DNA of 64,000 nucleotides from Adiantum capillus-veneris (taxonomy: Eukaryota; Streptophyta; Polypodiopsida; Polypodiales; Pteridaceae): the NCBI GenBank assembly GCA_014529385.2, contig CM043958.1, forward strand, positions 120,682,817 to 120,746,816, written 5' to 3'. Below are positions 26,469-39,368 of this stretch, piece by piece. Under the pieces are notes generated by a model. That model saw only the letters and a program-made list of their open reading frames with translations. It was not told the DNA's origin and did no database searches. Position numbers and translations under genes: made by a program. Position 1 is the stretch's first letter. Each line of letters opens with the position of its first letter.

Positions 26469-28791
26469 TGTCGTGCAGCTCCGCTGCCATAAAGAGAAAA
26501 AGAGCAGAGAAATGTAAGCTAAGCTTCTTTGAAGCCTACACATTAAGTGAGCAGTGATCACGGCTTGATAACAGGCCAAGTTTAATGATTAATGTATGCC
26601 AGATGCGGCTTAAAAGGGCCAACAGATGTCTCAATGATGCCAAAAATGAGTATGCTTGAAGTGAGCACAGATGGAAGATTATGATCTAGAACTGCAGTGC
26701 TTGAAGTGCTTTATCGGCCTGTCTTTACGGCTCGTCGATAGGAGCTACGATGACGAAGTTATAGCATATTGAAGTTTGAGTCGATTGCAGATCCGTACTG
26801 GATTGGGCAACTGTAGCTGAGTTAACAGAATTGAAATGAATGCATGGGTCTGAAGTGCTCACTTTTCGAAGAGCGTTGGTCTTTTCAGATCGGTGTTTGG
26901 ATTTACGATTGCCAAGTTATGGGCCGTTAAAGATTCACCGGAGGCTGGTTCTGTAACAATCCGGTCGGCTCGTACAGAGTGTCATCTGGGAAATTTTGAG
27001 CCTTAGCAGAGTTCGTATGCGTTGTATGTAGCTTGAGAAGTCTAAAGGAATTAACGGATCGTCAGACCGAGTTCGGGCTCATGAGATAATATGGCTTGAG
27101 GCCGGTGTCAGCTGGTACCGGCACAGCTGAGCAGGATGAATTTTGGAATCTGGATGATATTGTCAGTCAAGGGCTGCTTTGGCTAGTATGTCACTCTGAA
27201 AAATGATTTGGCTGATTTGTATACCAACTATGTGCCGTTACCAAAGCACGATGTTTTTGATCAGCATCTAGTTAGGAAAGTGCCTTTTAAAGAGCATTAA
27301 TTTCGAGATATGCCCAAAGCTACGGCAAGGAGCTCTCGGCTATGTTCATCGAGTGCGAGGCGGAGCCTTGGTTGATACATATGTCAAATGTAATGCCCTT
27401 AAATGGTGCCCAAGCCGATATGTATGCCAAATGTGGCCCCTTTGCCGCCCATGGCCAAGGGCCCACTTAAGCTAAGGCCGCCCAAGGGCCCATTAGAAAT
27501 GGCCGCCCATAAAATCAATGGCCACCCTAAATAAAATAGGGTGTGAAGCCATAAAACAAGAAGCAATGGCGTGAGAAGGAGGGCGCAGGCAACACGGGGA
27601 GAGGTTGGGATGCTCGTGCAGGCGGCATGGATGCTCTGATGAGCGCGAGCCAGAGACGAGAAAGAGAGAAGACGCCAGGGCGAATAATTTCGGCACTGGT
27701 CCGACTGCATTTCGTGTGCCTCGGCATTCAACCTGCCATGTCATCAAGCCGTGTCCCGCGCCACGTCAATCACGGCGTCGTGACTGATGGGAAAAATTGG
27801 GGAGGGGGCCTATTTTAGGGCAGTATGAGCGAAGATTAAGATGATGAGGGGGATGAATGGCATGAGCGAGAGGGAAGGCAAGTTATCAACGAGAAGGGTT
27901 CGAGGAAGCAAGGAGAGGAGCACGAAGGCGAGTAGGGCAACACGGGTGAAAGACAAGGAGGATGTCTCCGGAAAGAAAAGCTTGGGAGGAAGGTTACGAA
28001 GCGAGGATGGTAAGCAAACAAAGGCATAACGAAGAGGTAACGGACAACAAGGCATACGGAGGGCATGAAGTCGAAGGGAAGAAAAGGGAAGGAAGCTCGG
28101 ACAGGATCTTTCTCGCTTTCTCTCATCCTCGGTAAGGAGAAAAAGCAATCTCTCTCTCGCTCGTTCTCGAGCTAAGGACGAGGCCAAAGGAGCTTGGACG
28201 AGGAAGATTGTCGAAGCAAGCAAACCAAAGATGAAAGAGCGTGAACTTTGGTCGAAGGAGCAAGAAGCCCGGAGGAACTTAATTAAGAGAGCTTGAGCAA
28301 AAAGCTTGTTAAGGCTTAAGCAAGCCGAGGCAAGAAGTCATTCCAAGCGAGGCTAAAGCAAGCCAAAGAGGAGAAGGCGGATCTCGGCAAGGGAAAGGAT
28401 GCTTGGCAAGAGCAGATAAGCAGATTCCGGCAAGATAAGGTACTCAAGAAGGCGAGAATTGAAGTAGATAAAGCGATATAAGAAAATTTTCTACAGCATC
28501 ACATCAGTCCAAAGTTGATTAAACATTTTGTTAGGTCAGGTGTTGTTAACGGCCCGGTTAATTTGTAAAGGGAGCTTAAACTTGTATTTATCAGTTCATC
28601 CAAGTGTTGGTGCTGCTAACAACCCGCCTTGGCTACCGATTACATTATACTCAGAGTTTGAATTGATTACTTGAAGACTACGGTGATTGCCAAAGCCATA
28701 TGCATCTGTTTTTCTTATTCTATCTCACACCTCCCACAGCCAGAGGCCCGGCGCCTGCCCGGCTCACGTAGCGAACACATATCCCCCGACA
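26469..28791 (+). repeat. TE-3 3' LTR
   Basis: 2,323 bp, starting TGTCGTGCAG and ending CCCCGACA, followed by GTGT of the target site. Confidence 0.92.
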
Positions 28792-28821
28792 GTGTATAGC
28801 TGGGATATCCTGACTGGCCAT
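28792..28821 (-). pseudogene. 5' tip of TE-2 gag displaced by TE-3
   Basis: An ATG at 28,819-28,821 (minus) starts MASQDIPAI and runs to the TE-3 boundary. Counting the GTGT target once, this frame continues in frame into the TE-2 gag left of 21,300, through one TAG, to the MHDDDD start region. So TE-3 inserted a few codons inside TE-2 gag. Confidence 0.55.
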
Positions 28822-29769
28822 GGTAAACACACACTAATGTAAAGGGAGAAAAAAAATGTCAACTTGTACCTTGTAAATCTTGAAGTCTTTGTGTTTTTTA
28901 TGCTCCACGATTTGCATTGCATGCGAACTTCGTCTTGTGGAAATTGTAGTGCTTCACGTCACGTTTGTTGTGCGAATACCTTTGTTGATTCTTCACAAAA
29001 ACTCGTCATTTTTCTAAAGGATTTTCTTCACTTTTCTTCACATGTGAAGCTTCCTCCTTGAAGCAAAAGGAATTTTGAAGAAAAACTTGCCTTCCTCCAA
29101 GAAGTGAAAAGGAAGGGTGAAACTACTTCCTTGAAGTTTGAACCTTTCCTTTTGCTTCTAGCTTTCTTGTCAACACAACTATGCTATCTTTCCTTGTTAT
29201 ACACAACAAAGCTCAATAGCTTGGATGGTAGAGTGTTGGACGCTTACCCTCATGGGATGGGTTCAAACCTCCTTCATGCAAGGGTTTAGAGAGCCTGCCT
29301 ATGCGCATAGCCAACAGAGCCTCTGTGTTGTAGAGTTGGTTATCGGATTTTCCTTGGTCGTCGCCCACCTTGCTCGTGGTTTGTGGGGGGAAACATAGGT
29401 GGGGGGGAGTGGAGTGATCAGCCGCTCATTGTCTGCCTTCGTGAGTTGTGCATAGAACTCTCTGCCTGTCTTCTTTTTGCTGCACAACAGAGACTTCGTT
29501 GTCCCTATCTGCGAATCATGGGAAAGAAGCAGTGTGTCGCATGCACATGCAACCTGATTTTCCTCTTCCCCAAAAATAGCTCGGGTACCAGTGAAAGTGC
29601 GGTGGTAATGCGTGTGCTAGTCTCCACCCAATCGTGCTATCTTATAGCCTCTCCCTAGTGTAAACATTGTTCGGCCGTGCCACTGGCCTTTCCCGTAGGA
29701 CCCATGTCCTTACATCTCTCCTGAAGGCATGAACTCCAACCGTGTAGAGAGATTTTGCAGAGCATACAC
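28822..29769. other. spacer with a tRNA-like segment
   Basis: No gene. 28,822-29,200 is AT-rich. 29,300-29,700 has a 12-bp palindrome ctatgcgcatag near 29,299 and no domain. The tRNA-like part is listed separately. Confidence 0.5.
29212..29285 (+). ncRNA. tRNA-derived (SINE-like) pol III promoter segment
   Basis: TAGCTTGGATGGTAGAGTG resembles an A box / D arm, and GGTTCAAACCTCC a B box / T arm, with about 30 bp between. The anticodon stem does not pair well and no clean acceptor stem is seen. This suggests a tRNA pseudogene or the head of a SINE rather than a working tRNA. No second copy is in the window. Confidence 0.4.
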
Positions 29770-31100
29770 TACCCTAGTATATGTATTAGAAAAAGCTTCC
29801 TCCAAAATCTCTCTCCATTCCCATCCCCGGGACCAAGGTCCTGGTTTTATTCCGCTTGATAGCGTCCAGCTTCGTCTGCATGGCATGCTTCTAGCAATCA
29901 TGTTGGAGTGCTTCCTCCACCGGGGAAGGCTCAACTGGTGAAGTCTAAATCTAGGACATGAGCACAAAGTTCACGAACTTTGAGCCATCATAAACCCGCC
30001 CCTCCTTCAGGAGTGCACAATGTCAAGGCTATCCAAGTTTTGGCGAGTTTGGTAACTTTGTGACTCCAGAGGAAGAAACCGTAGAGTAGAACCAACCAGG
30101 TACTAACTTCTCCTTGCAAGGTGGGACTGCCTCCACCAAAGAAGAACCATCATCCACATCAAAATTCAAATCCGACATGGCATGATCGAGTGAAGTAATT
30201 GGCTGCAATGTAGAGGGTATAGGGATAGGGGTAGGGTTAGGATCAGATGAGGGAGGTGGAGGGGGAGGAGGTAAGGAAGGTATAGGCTTGGATGTTGCCC
30301 CCTCTGCAAGTGTGTTGAAAGTCTCCATAAATGTCACATCATAGCTAACTACGGTGATCTTGGAGTCACAATCATAAAGCCAATATCCGTCAGACTCTAG
30401 TGAGTAGCCCAGGAAGGTGAGCTTCTTTGACTTGAAGTCTAACTTCTATCGCTTCTCCTTTAGCACATGGACAAAGGCCGAACACCCAAAAACTTGAAAG
30501 TGTGAGATCGAGGAATTGCACCCGTAGTAAGCCTAATAGGGAGTCATGTCCTGCAAAGCATGAGTAGGAGAGCGGTTTTGGATGTAAGCCACCGTAGTTA
30601 CACACCTTTGCCTAGTAAATCCAAGGTAAAGAAGGATGTGCTAGCATCACACAAGCCATCTCTATGATAATATGATTCTTCCCCTCAACAACTCCGTTTG
30701 GGAAAGGAGTGTAAGGAGTAGTCAGCTGGCGATGTATGCCCTCTGAGTTGCACCACTGTGCAAAGTTCTTTGAAGTGAACTCACCCCCTCCATCGGAGTG
30801 AAAACATTTGACGTGCAAGTCCTTTTCCTTTTTTTACCATCATCTTCCAATTTCAAATGAAACTAAAAGCCTCCAACTTAAGCTTTAAGAAGATCCCAAG
30901 TGTACCTGCTACAATCATCCAACGTAGTGCGAGTCAAAAAATGAAGTGCTCATTAGGCCACATAGATCAACGTGAATAAATCGATCCACCCACCCACCCG
31001 TGTTTCCTGGCGGCCATCCTTCCATGAGGTCCGCACTCCACATCCACCATGCTACGTGGTGGCATTCCAAAAGGAGCTTGCACTTGCATGTCAACACCAC
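29770..31100 (-). pseudogene. TE-4: Ty1/copia remnant (integrase to start of RT)
   Basis: Reading leftward: FIHVDLCGLMS (start of integrase core), KCFHSDGGGEFTS, GIHRQLTTPYTPFPNGVVEGKN (integrase), SHFQVFGCSAFVHV and LTFLGYS (integrase C-terminal region). A proline-rich linker follows (PSLPPPPPPPSSDPNP), then the start of RT (EEALQHD, HAMQTKLDAIKRNKTRTLVP near 29,830-29,935). Several frame changes. No LTRs, gag or rest of RT seen. It ends near 31,100, just before a C tract. Confidence 0.8.
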
Positions 31101-31133
31101 ATGACCGGAAGTTTCTTCATTGATGTGCTACTA

Positions 31134-31158
31134 CCCCCCCCCCCCCCCCCCCCCCCCC
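31134..31158. repeat. poly-C tract, 25 bp
   Basis: 25 consecutive C on the plus strand. Confidence 0.98.
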
Positions 31159-32980
31159 TGCCCATTAGGAGAACTTTAGACTCACTTTTGGGCCTTTTAT
31201 TTCTAGAGAGAGAGTGGCACTCGACCAATGAGGAGGAGGCTAAAGTTATATTGAAATTTGTAGAGAAAATAAGGGAAAACAAAAATTTTGTTATTCAAAT
31301 TATATAATGTCACACTTTCAAAGCGTAAATGTCAAAAACTGTACTAACTATGTACTGAAGAATTTCAGAATTTGTGGCTCCATCTAGTATCTATGTTCCC
31401 GCCCAAATGTAGCTTTGAGTAACCAAACTTCCCTCTCAAACTATCTTCCCTTTTTCATATTTTTTTCAACTCTATTGTCTATTCTAGTGCATACCATGAC
31501 TACCTCTCGAAGACCTAGCACTACCATTGACTCTGTTACCATTTTTAATAGTTATACTACATATGATCAGTCATTGATACCATCTAGAATAACTCTCGGG
31601 AGTTGGGTACTATTGCAGACGAGGAGGAGGAAGAGGAGGCAATGCAATGATTTTGTGGAGGCTTTCAAGCATCAAGTTAAAGAGTTTAAAGTGTGTGCAC
31701 AAAGCAAGCGGGTGTAAGAGGTCCTCATACAACATGATTTCCAACACGTAGACTTAAGGTTGCAAAACATCTCCTCCTAGTTTTCCACGACACCGACCCA
31801 AGCGTATAGTATTTTCAGCATATATCTCATTCAGTGCATGTTTTTTTCCCAAGACTTATGGTTGATATTATGTTTGATATGGTGTAAATATTTATCCATG
31901 AAACAGGACAGGACTGGCAACCAGTTGAGAGCATAGTTGGGAATTGGTGAGCAAATGTACCGAGGAAGATCGCACAATGAGCTTGCAAATAATGGAATAT
32001 TCTTTTATGATACGTTTTATCTGGAAGCCCAAATATCGTCTACCTGGAGTCGTGTGACTCATTTGCCACTTCCATCGTTTGACAGCAAGGATTGGTCTTT
32101 TCCAGCATACCAAACTAGTAAAAGCTTCAAGAATAGGTTGTTTCAGGATATACAGAAGTCCCTCAAGTATTCGATTGCTACAAAGATTATTAGGCTCAAT
32201 CTATTTATGCCTATTAAAGTGTTTGTAGATTTCTTGTTTGATGAGCAAATAATCTAACGACCACAACAATGTTCGTTTGCAAGTTTGAGAGCTTTTTGGA
32301 CTTTTTAGATGATAATTGGGATAGGAAACAGTCAGAGGGCAAAATTTTTATTTTGCAAAAGAAGCCCATAATTTGCAAGTACATTATAAGCTCTCAAAAT
32401 TTCATGGTATCATTTTACTATTTTAGATATCATCTTCTTAGTGGGCAGCTTATTCCACTCGCCAAAGATATAGAGTCTAACTCTGAGAACAAACCTTTAG
32501 CAATGGAGATCTACTTTTGAGAGAGCCTAGTTACTGTGATGGGCACAATGTCTAGTACAACTCTTGCACAGCTTACGGTAGATCTCACATATGAAGATCT
32601 GCCATTGCTGTCACAAGTGTATGCATTCACTCTCAATAATAGAAAGGTACTAACTAAATGGAAAAATTTCACTTGTTTTCAATGGCTTAAATTATAGGTA
32701 TTAACATGTTGATTTCCTCAAGTTCCAAGATGCAAGGAGAGAACAACATTGTGCAAGGAGTCCCTCTCAAATACACTTCACTTGATTGCTTAAACTCGAG
32801 GCTAGGTCATAAACCCTGTGCACGCAATGAGTGCACCCAAGATGTACACCCCAAAATGATTTATACAAAGACATTTTGTGCCATTCATACATTGTCTCAA
32901 AATCACAAACTTTTTGTTGTCTCAATGCTTTATACATTGTAATTCTTTATTCAAAATTTATACAAAGGGGCGATGATTAC
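31159..32980. other. spacer, no supported gene
   Basis: Plus-strand open frames at 31,415-31,717 and 31,937-32,257 have ordinary amino-acid composition but no domain I recognise. They could be exons of an unrecognised gene or chance frames. Confidence 0.4.
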
Positions 32981-33597
32981 TGCCTCCTGCCCGTGTTGCT
33001 ACCACTGCTCCCCTGCCCCCTGCCTCGGTTGCTACCTCTGCTCGTCTGCCCCCTGCCCCTGTTGCTACCACTGCTCACCTGCCCTCTACTTTTGTGGTGT
33101 CCGCATAATATTGATTGATTGTTTCTTGCATGTCTCAAACCTCATCTTGAGTTTGCTGGTACCTCTACATCATTTCTTGGATGCGAGCTTGTTCAAACTC
33201 CTCAGCTCGTGCGCTTTCTTCTCTTGACCGACTATGCACCAAAATTATAGTATGTTGAATGGCCATTACAGAAAATTTGCACACATCATAGGGGTTGTAG
33301 TTATGTAATTGAAGGTCCTGTAGATGCGTGATATTAAGAAAGTAAGTAAAGAAGTATCTTCTTTTTATAAAGGCATTGCAGCGATACAAGCACTTAAACA
33401 ATATGCGTACTTACATTTGGTACATCCAAAATTTGGCTTAGAAGGAAAGGAGTATAGCATTCATACACATCCTCCAGCCATAGCTATAATCATCAATTTG
33501 AGTGGGCACGCTGACCAATTGATGCTCAATGGCAGCACCTAGATCATGTTATAACAACATGTGCTCCCCACATCGAATAAATTTTCTCGTCGAACTA

Positions 33598-33796
33598 CAC
33601 ACATAAGCACTTGCTTAGTAGGGCATTAGAAATAAACACATGCAAAAGCATAAAGATAATCCTTACGCCTTTACACGCCCATGAAATCCCCTGCTGCACA
33701 TATAAGCACTTGCTCAATAGGGCATTTGAAACAGACATTACATGAAAAAGCATAAAGATAAGCCTTACGCCTTTACACGCCCATGAAATCCCCTGC
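33598..33796. repeat. 99-bp tandem duplication
   Basis: Two adjacent copies share 'ataagcacttgct', 'agcataaagataa.ccttacgcc' and the run to 'gaaatcccctgct'. The duplication lies at the end of the C48 exon. Confidence 0.8.
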
Positions 33797-34308
33797 TTAA
33801 CCCCGAGTTTTTGTAGTAGATGACTTTCGTTTCAATGTCGAATAAAACCAGACTCCAATGTTCACTACACAAAAAGAAAACATCAAAACTATCAACAACA
33901 AGAAATAGCAAGACCCTAAATCCAACATAGCTTTGCATACCGACACAAAACACACCTTTTATTGTAGGCAGTGACCAGAAAGCGTGCTAGATCCCAGTTT
34001 ACTCTGTTGAACCAGCCCAACAACCTCAAAAATGACATTCCATTGTTTTGAAGCATAGGTGATAGAAGCGGATAGATTTTGTCATGCACATTCGCAGGCA
34101 GAAACGAGATAGCGTGCCTGGCATGAAAAAAAACTATCCTTTAGATTGGTTATTGGATATATAGAGATAGGTCAAAACAAAGTGAATACGGATCTTGAGA
34201 TGGTCATTTAAGTCCCTAATCTCTTGGTTTTGACCCGGGTCAATACCAAGCAATTAGTTGCCTTAAAGATATCCACTGTTCTCTTGACAGTGATCTCAAA
34301 CTAAGGTC

Positions 34309-34373
34309 AATACCGAGCGAATAGCAACCTTGTAAATTTTTAAGGATTCCTATTCGCTTGGCACTGACCTTGG
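34309..34373. repeat. inverted repeat with GGTCA..ACC / CTATTCGCTTGG arms
   Basis: ggtcaataccgagcgaatag and, after about 20 bp, ctattcgcttggcactgacc form a stem with few mismatches. Related pairs occur at about 60,728-60,795 and around the TE-7 insertion (60,866-60,875 with 63,313-63,380). It lies in intron-like DNA of the C48 locus. Confidence 0.6.
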
Positions 34374-35710
34374 CAACGTCACATAATGAACCTTATCTTT
34401 ACCACATAGCAGCGTGGACGATTGCATCCGTTGCATTGGCATTGGAGAAGGCACGCATGCAGAGAAAATCATGACGATTGAGGTTGATAATGGAGGCCTC
34501 CTCTGACAAGAAGAGGAATATGTGCTCGAAGAGGTGCTGAATTGATAAGAATTTGTAGTTTCTCTTTGTTTTCTTTGTTGATCTGCTCTACAATATGCCA
34601 GTCTTCTTGGACACGTTCTAGCCCTTGCGAAGAGGTATTTGCTTGTTGCTTCTCTTAAGCAGTCTCTGGCCCTACCTCACCGGGCTCTTCTCTTACCGGT
34701 GTTGTGCAGCTCCGCTCCCATGCTAAGAAATATGCTAGAAAAATTCACATCAAGTTTGTTTGAAGCTTATATGTTTAATGAACAGTGATTAAGGCCTGGT
34801 AACAGGCCAAGTTCAATGCTGAATGTATGTCACATGCGGCTAGAAGGGCCAAAACATGCCTTAATGATGCTAAAAAGTGTTATGCTTGAAGTGGGCACAG
34901 ATGGGATATTGTGACCTAGAATTGCAGTTCTCGATGTGCTCTACCGGCATGTCTTTACGTCTCGTCGATTTGGGCTACGGTGAAGAAGTTATGGCAGTTT
35001 AAAGTTCAAGTCGATTGCAGATCCGTACCGGATTGGGCAACTGCAGCTAAGGTGATAGAATTGAAATGAATGTACGGGCCTGAGGTGCTCACTCTGAGGA
35101 GCACGTCAGTCTTTTTAGATCAATCGAAGTCCCGGTCGCCAAGATATTGACTGATAAAGATTCACCGGGGGCCGGTTCCGTACCAATCCAGTTCACTCGG
35201 TCGTTGTGCCAATTTGAAATTTTCAGCTGCATCCAGGGTTTTGGAATGCAATAGTTGCGGGAAAATGCTAACACGATTGTGGGCTGCTGGAGAGAATGTG
35301 GTGCTTGGCGATGCTTTGGTCGAGACCTAAATCAAATGTGGTACCCAATGAAGCCCTTTGAGAGCTGCCCGAAGAGTCGTGCTTGGCATTGTCGTGGACG
35401 GGGCTCAAGACGTAAGTCAAGTTTGATGCCCTTATGAATTAAACCGGCCGCCCAAAGCCAATAAAAAGTGGCCACCCATTGTAAATGGGGCTACCCTAAA
35501 CATTATAAGGTGTGAACTAAAGGAAAAAAGCCATGGCGTGAGCGACCATCGACGGGGAAGGAGCCCGTGTTGCTCGCGTTGACCAGCTCGGGCATGGGAT
35601 GAGGATGCCGAAGAAGGGAAAAATGCCCAGATAGCAGAGGCGCTCCTATTCGGCACCACTCTCACCGGATTTGGTACTGGTCCAGAAACGCCTGCCACGT
35701 CACCATGGGG

Positions 35711-35782
35711 TACCCATTAGCGACATTGCTAATGGGTAGAACCCTCTTTTAGCAAGAAAGCTTTTCATGCATGGTATAAAAG
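35711..35782 (+). promoter_or_regulatory. TE-5 LTR hairpin and TATA box
   Basis: TACCCATTAGC - 6 bp - GCTAATGGGTA is a perfect 11-bp inverted repeat ending about 37 bp before TATAAAAG (35,775-35,782). In the 3' LTR the TATA is at 58,400-58,407, and TE-6 inserted into the left arm of the repeat. Core promoter role is inferred from position. Confidence 0.55.
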
Positions 35783-35992
35783 AGAGGGGGGTTCATTGAG
35801 AGGTCTCTCGTGTGATTTTTTTGAGCTTCTCCTCATCATCTTAGAAAAACCTCTTCTCTTCGGAGGTGATTAGCAAGCTAAGAAAATCTCTTAAGCGGAA
35901 ACCAAGCTTGATCTTGCCCTTCTAGCCAAACCTTCTTGGATCAACTCAAGCCAAAGCTCTGGATATCATTAGCCATTCGAATCCTCAACCTT

Positions 35993-36178
35993 AACCTCCA
36001 TAATCCATCATAAACCTATTCTAAGCCTCATTAGCCATTCAAATTCCCAAACTAAACCTCCACAATTCATCATAAACCTATTCTAAGCCTCATTAGCCAT
36101 TCAAATCCCCAAACTCAACCTCCATAATTCATCATAAACCTATTGTAAGCCTCATTAGCCATTCGAATCAGGAAGCAA
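35993..36178 (+). repeat. three 62-bp tandem repeats in TE-5 LTR
   Basis: Units start at 35,993, 36,055 and 36,117 with aacctcca.aatt/ccatcataaacc and contain 'taagcctcattagccattc'. Also present in the 3' LTR (about 58,480-58,660). They lie downstream of the TATA box, so in the transcribed leader. Confidence 0.85.
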
Positions 36179-36611
36179 ACCATCCATAACCCGCGATAAT
36201 CCTAAGCTAAACCTCCCTAGTGATTCGAATCTCATTGAAGCCCAATAGTCCTAAACCGATTCATCCAAATCCTAACCCTATTCATCTCAATCTTAAGCCA
36301 AATCAGACGGCCATTGGAAGAAGAAACTCCTATGCCTTAGCGGGAAGAAGCAGAAGGCAGTACAAATCAGGTCATTGATAATTTTCTTGATTAACACTTG
36401 GATTAAGCGAGGTTTTATCTTGTAAGGAGCATAAAGCCTCTATTAATGAGTGATTCATCATGGATTTTATTGATTAACTGATATTAAGCGAACTGTTTGT
36501 TTTGAGCTCTGTTTTCATTAATTGTGCATGCTGCACCTCTTTCCCCACACCTCTCATAGCCAGGGGCCCGGCGCCTTCCCGGCTCACCTTTCGTACAATT
36601 ATCCCCTGACA

Positions 36612-36634
36612 TTCTTGGTGAACCCGACGCGAAA
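36612..36634 (+). promoter_or_regulatory. TE-5 candidate primer-binding region
   Basis: TTGGTGAACCCGACGCGA begins four bases after the LTR; shared with TE-3. The tRNA is not assigned. Confidence 0.55.
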
Positions 36635-36665
36635 TGAGCCAGGGTGAGCAGTGTGGTGGAAGAAG

Positions 36666-38080
36666 ATGTCGACACCGCAAGAGGCTGCCATGTAGCAAAT
36701 GATGCAGCAGTTTGCTGCTTACATGCAACAACAGCAGGCTGCCCAACAGCAGTACAATTTTCAAGAGAGGATCCGTAAAGCTCTGCACACGGTTAGCAAG
36801 AAATTGCATCGATTTGAAGGCCGGGATATTAGCAAATTTTGCAATATCTACGATCAGACAATGACAGAAAATGGATTTGATGATCCGAATGCAGTGGAAG
36901 GGTTCCATTTAATTGTGGAGCAGGAACTTAGGAGCCAATTTAAAGAAATTTAGGCGGTTCAAGGCCCGAATTGACAGGATTTCAAGAAGGCACTTCAGGA
37001 GGAATACTTCCTTGAGGATTCGCAAAGAGTAACCAGGAAAATCTTTATGAAGTGGGTGCAGAAGAAGAGCAAAAATCTATCTGCACGAGAGTTATTACGG
37101 GAATTTGAGAAGAAATTCGAGCAACTGTCCTCGATGGAGCAACGTTCAATGAAGAATCATAAGGTTGAGTTGTTCATTCAGGCTGCTGATCCTCGACTTC
37201 AGAAGAGTCTAGTGCAGATGCTAGAGGATTCAACAAGAGAATTGGTCTTAACATCTGATTGGAAGGTAGTCACTGAAGCAGTCAACATGATCGTGAAACG
37301 ACAGATGAGAGTCGATAAGTTGATCGTGGCTGACATCATGGATGTTGCGGAAGAGGAACCTAAAGAGAAAACAACCTCGGCAATACCCAGAGTGGAGGAG
37401 CTACTATATTGACAAATTGGTTAAGGTATTCAAGAATTAAATTTGAATTTTAAAGCTGTTAAATTTGATGGACTAGCTGCAAAGGGGTCTACATCTGAGC
37501 CTAGACAGCAGTCACCATGCAGAGGCTAGGACCGATGCATGTGGTGTGACAGTGAAGACCACAAGTACGTTAAAGAATGTGATGACTTTGACGAAGCTTA
37601 TAAAAGAAACGTGGTGTTCTGGAAGAACAAAAAGATACACCTTAGGGCAACAGGTGAGATGCTCCGCCTAAACTTCGGTAGGGGCGGCATGAAGAAGATA
37701 GTTGAAGAGATTCAGAATAATGTTGCTCTTGTGGAAGCAGCTACATATGGGCTGCAAGTCTGCAGGAAGGATGATGATGATGGTACAGGTACCAAGGGTC
37801 AATTATGGCCTTATGCTGTAGCAAGTAGGGAATTCAATTTGAGAAACCACAAGGTGGACTGATCCAGTGGATTCCCTCTCAATGTATGCATTCATTGCAA
37901 AGTCTCAAGCTAATGAGGCTATGGTGGAGGAAAAGCGGAAAAGAGATGAAGAAGCTCCTAGGACATCAAAAAGGACAACAAGGTTCAACAGCAAGCAAGA
38001 AGAAGGTCCTACTCCTAAGGCCGCTCCCGAAGTGGTGATGGAGGATGCACTGATGGGGGCTTTTTACAAGCCAAGCTCCC
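36666..38080 (+). pseudogene. TE-5 gag
   Basis: The ATG at 36,666 starts a Q-rich leader (MMQQFAAYMQQQQ), then a capsid segment: KKLHRFEGRDISKFCNIYDQ, WVQKKSKNLSARELLREFEKKFEQLS, HKVELFIQAADPRLQ. A knuckle-like CMWCDSEDHKYVKEC (CX2CX5HX5C, atypical spacing) lies near 37,540. One frame holds to 37,862 through stops including TAG at 36,693, then shifts for the last part (AKSQANEAMVEEKRKRDEE). It is cut by foreign sequence from about 38,080. Gag would form the particle. Confidence 0.75.
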
Positions 38081-39331
38081 ATACCGCTCTTCTCTCGTCC
38101 CCACCCCATGGAAACCCCTCTTAGGGAGGGAGTGATAAAAGGCATTGGAAAAGTAAGAGAAAAAAATAAAGTATGATTATGTAAATATATGAGAAAGGTA
38201 AAATAGGCCACCTCATGCCTGTGGGGCAGCCCATCCCCACCTTGCCTCCTTTTTCTTCACTGTTGCCCCGCCATGTGTCCCTTTTCCTCTCCTCCACTCA
38301 AAAGGTCAACCCCCTCTCTCTTCCCCTTGTCCTTTCTCCTTTCTCTCTCCCCTCAAGCTACCCCACCTCTCACCAATAATGCACCCTAACTCACATGCAA
38401 CTTACCCTATCTTCCAAAATAGTATACCCCACCCCCCTTTCTCTCTCCTATCATATCCCATGACCCAACTACCCCCCTCTCTCTATAAAGGGCGCCATGT
38501 CTCTTGTCTTGTAGCTAAATAACCTCCCCCACACTCACACACACTCAGTTTCACTGAAAAAGGTGCCCACAGACCCATCCCCACCCGGTGGTTACCTGAT
38601 TTTTCTTGTGTTCACACACATCTGCACACAGATTCACCTCTGAACACACTCCCCTCTCTCCCCTCTTGTAATTACTTTATTCTCCATGTCACCTCTCACT
38701 TTTTTTCATCAACCCATCTCTCTCTCTTAGTCTCTCTCTCATGGGACTGCTGTTCTGGCACATATACACACAGCCAGACAAGTGGGGCCCACAGTCACAT
38801 GGCCTATGTAGATAATTATTTCTTCATTTCTAAATTCTAGAATTTCTCCCCCCTCCTCCCCTATATAAAGAGGAGGTCACCATCACACTAGACACACACA
38901 ACATCACCAAAGAGTACACTATGCATTGTGTGTGCCTAGTGCACACACACACACCCACACCCACACCATCACCGCAATCACCATGCTCGTCTTGAGCATG
39001 ACCTCTACACCCTTGGGCTATGGAAGATGAAGGGCAGCTAAATGAAGGATGATGGCCATAACCCTCGTGCGAGTCTTCTCCATCAACTCCCACCTATCCG
39101 CCATGTTCTCTACCACTCTCTCCCTTCTCATTCCCCTACCCTATGCTCCCCATTTCATCGCCTTATTCTCTAAATAAATCTTGAGGTTTTGTGAGTATGT
39201 TTTCTTGCAATGTTTTGCCCATGTGAGGTGTGCGGAATTGCCACCTAGTCTTGTGTTTGGAGTGAGCTTGTGTATGTGTGAAGGGTGTGCGGATTCGCCA
39301 TCCTTCTGTGGTGCCTAAGTACTAAGCCGCT

Positions 39332-39368
<37 letters not shown>

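Larger units (their letters stand above)
21301..28791 (+). mobile_element. TE-3: non-autonomous LTR element, 7.5 kb
   Basis: Two long, closely similar direct repeats (21,301-23,617 and 26,469-28,791) begin TGTCGTGCAG and end CCCCGACA, giving TGTCG...CGACA termini. They flank a 2.85-kb interior with a primer-site region, a gag-like ORF and a purine run before the 3' LTR. Flanks read GTGT | element | GTGT, a 4-bp duplication. No protease, RT or integrase is present. LTRs, primer-site region and 3' purine region are related to TE-5, so TE-5-type proteins probably mobilised it. It sits at the 5' end of the TE-2 gag. Confidence 0.9.
33000..34699 (-). pseudogene. C48 (Ulp1-like) protease locus, 3' half
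   Basis: Minus-strand coding pieces: a basic stretch and NLNRHDFLCMRAFSNANATDAIVHAAM ending at a GT donor (34,402). A second exon holds AISFLPANVHDKIYPLLSP and LLGWFNRVNWDLARFL. Then comes a GT..AG intron of about 95 bp (roughly 33,864-33,958). The next exon has SEHWSLVLFDIETKVIYY. The HW-(S)-L-V-h-D phrase around the catalytic His, and the upstream 'RxDFxCMR...DA' phrase, fit C48 cysteine peptidases that process ubiquitin-like proteins; similar domains are also carried by plant transposons. Downstream are a coiled coil (EEFEQARIQEMM) and three 11-codon AGG-rich repeats (33,000-33,090). TAG/TGA codons, a tandem duplication at 33,598-33,796 and the TE-5 insertion break it. Confidence 0.55.
34700..36611 (+). 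repeat. TE-5 5' LTR
   Basis: 1,912 bp, starting TGTTGTGCAG and ending CCCCTGACA. It contains a TATAAAAG at 35,775-35,782, an 11-bp inverted repeat at 35,711-35,738 and three 62-bp tandem units at 35,993-36,178. The 3' LTR lacks about 128 bp of it (between two aacctc hexamers), a microhomology-type deletion. Confidence 0.9.
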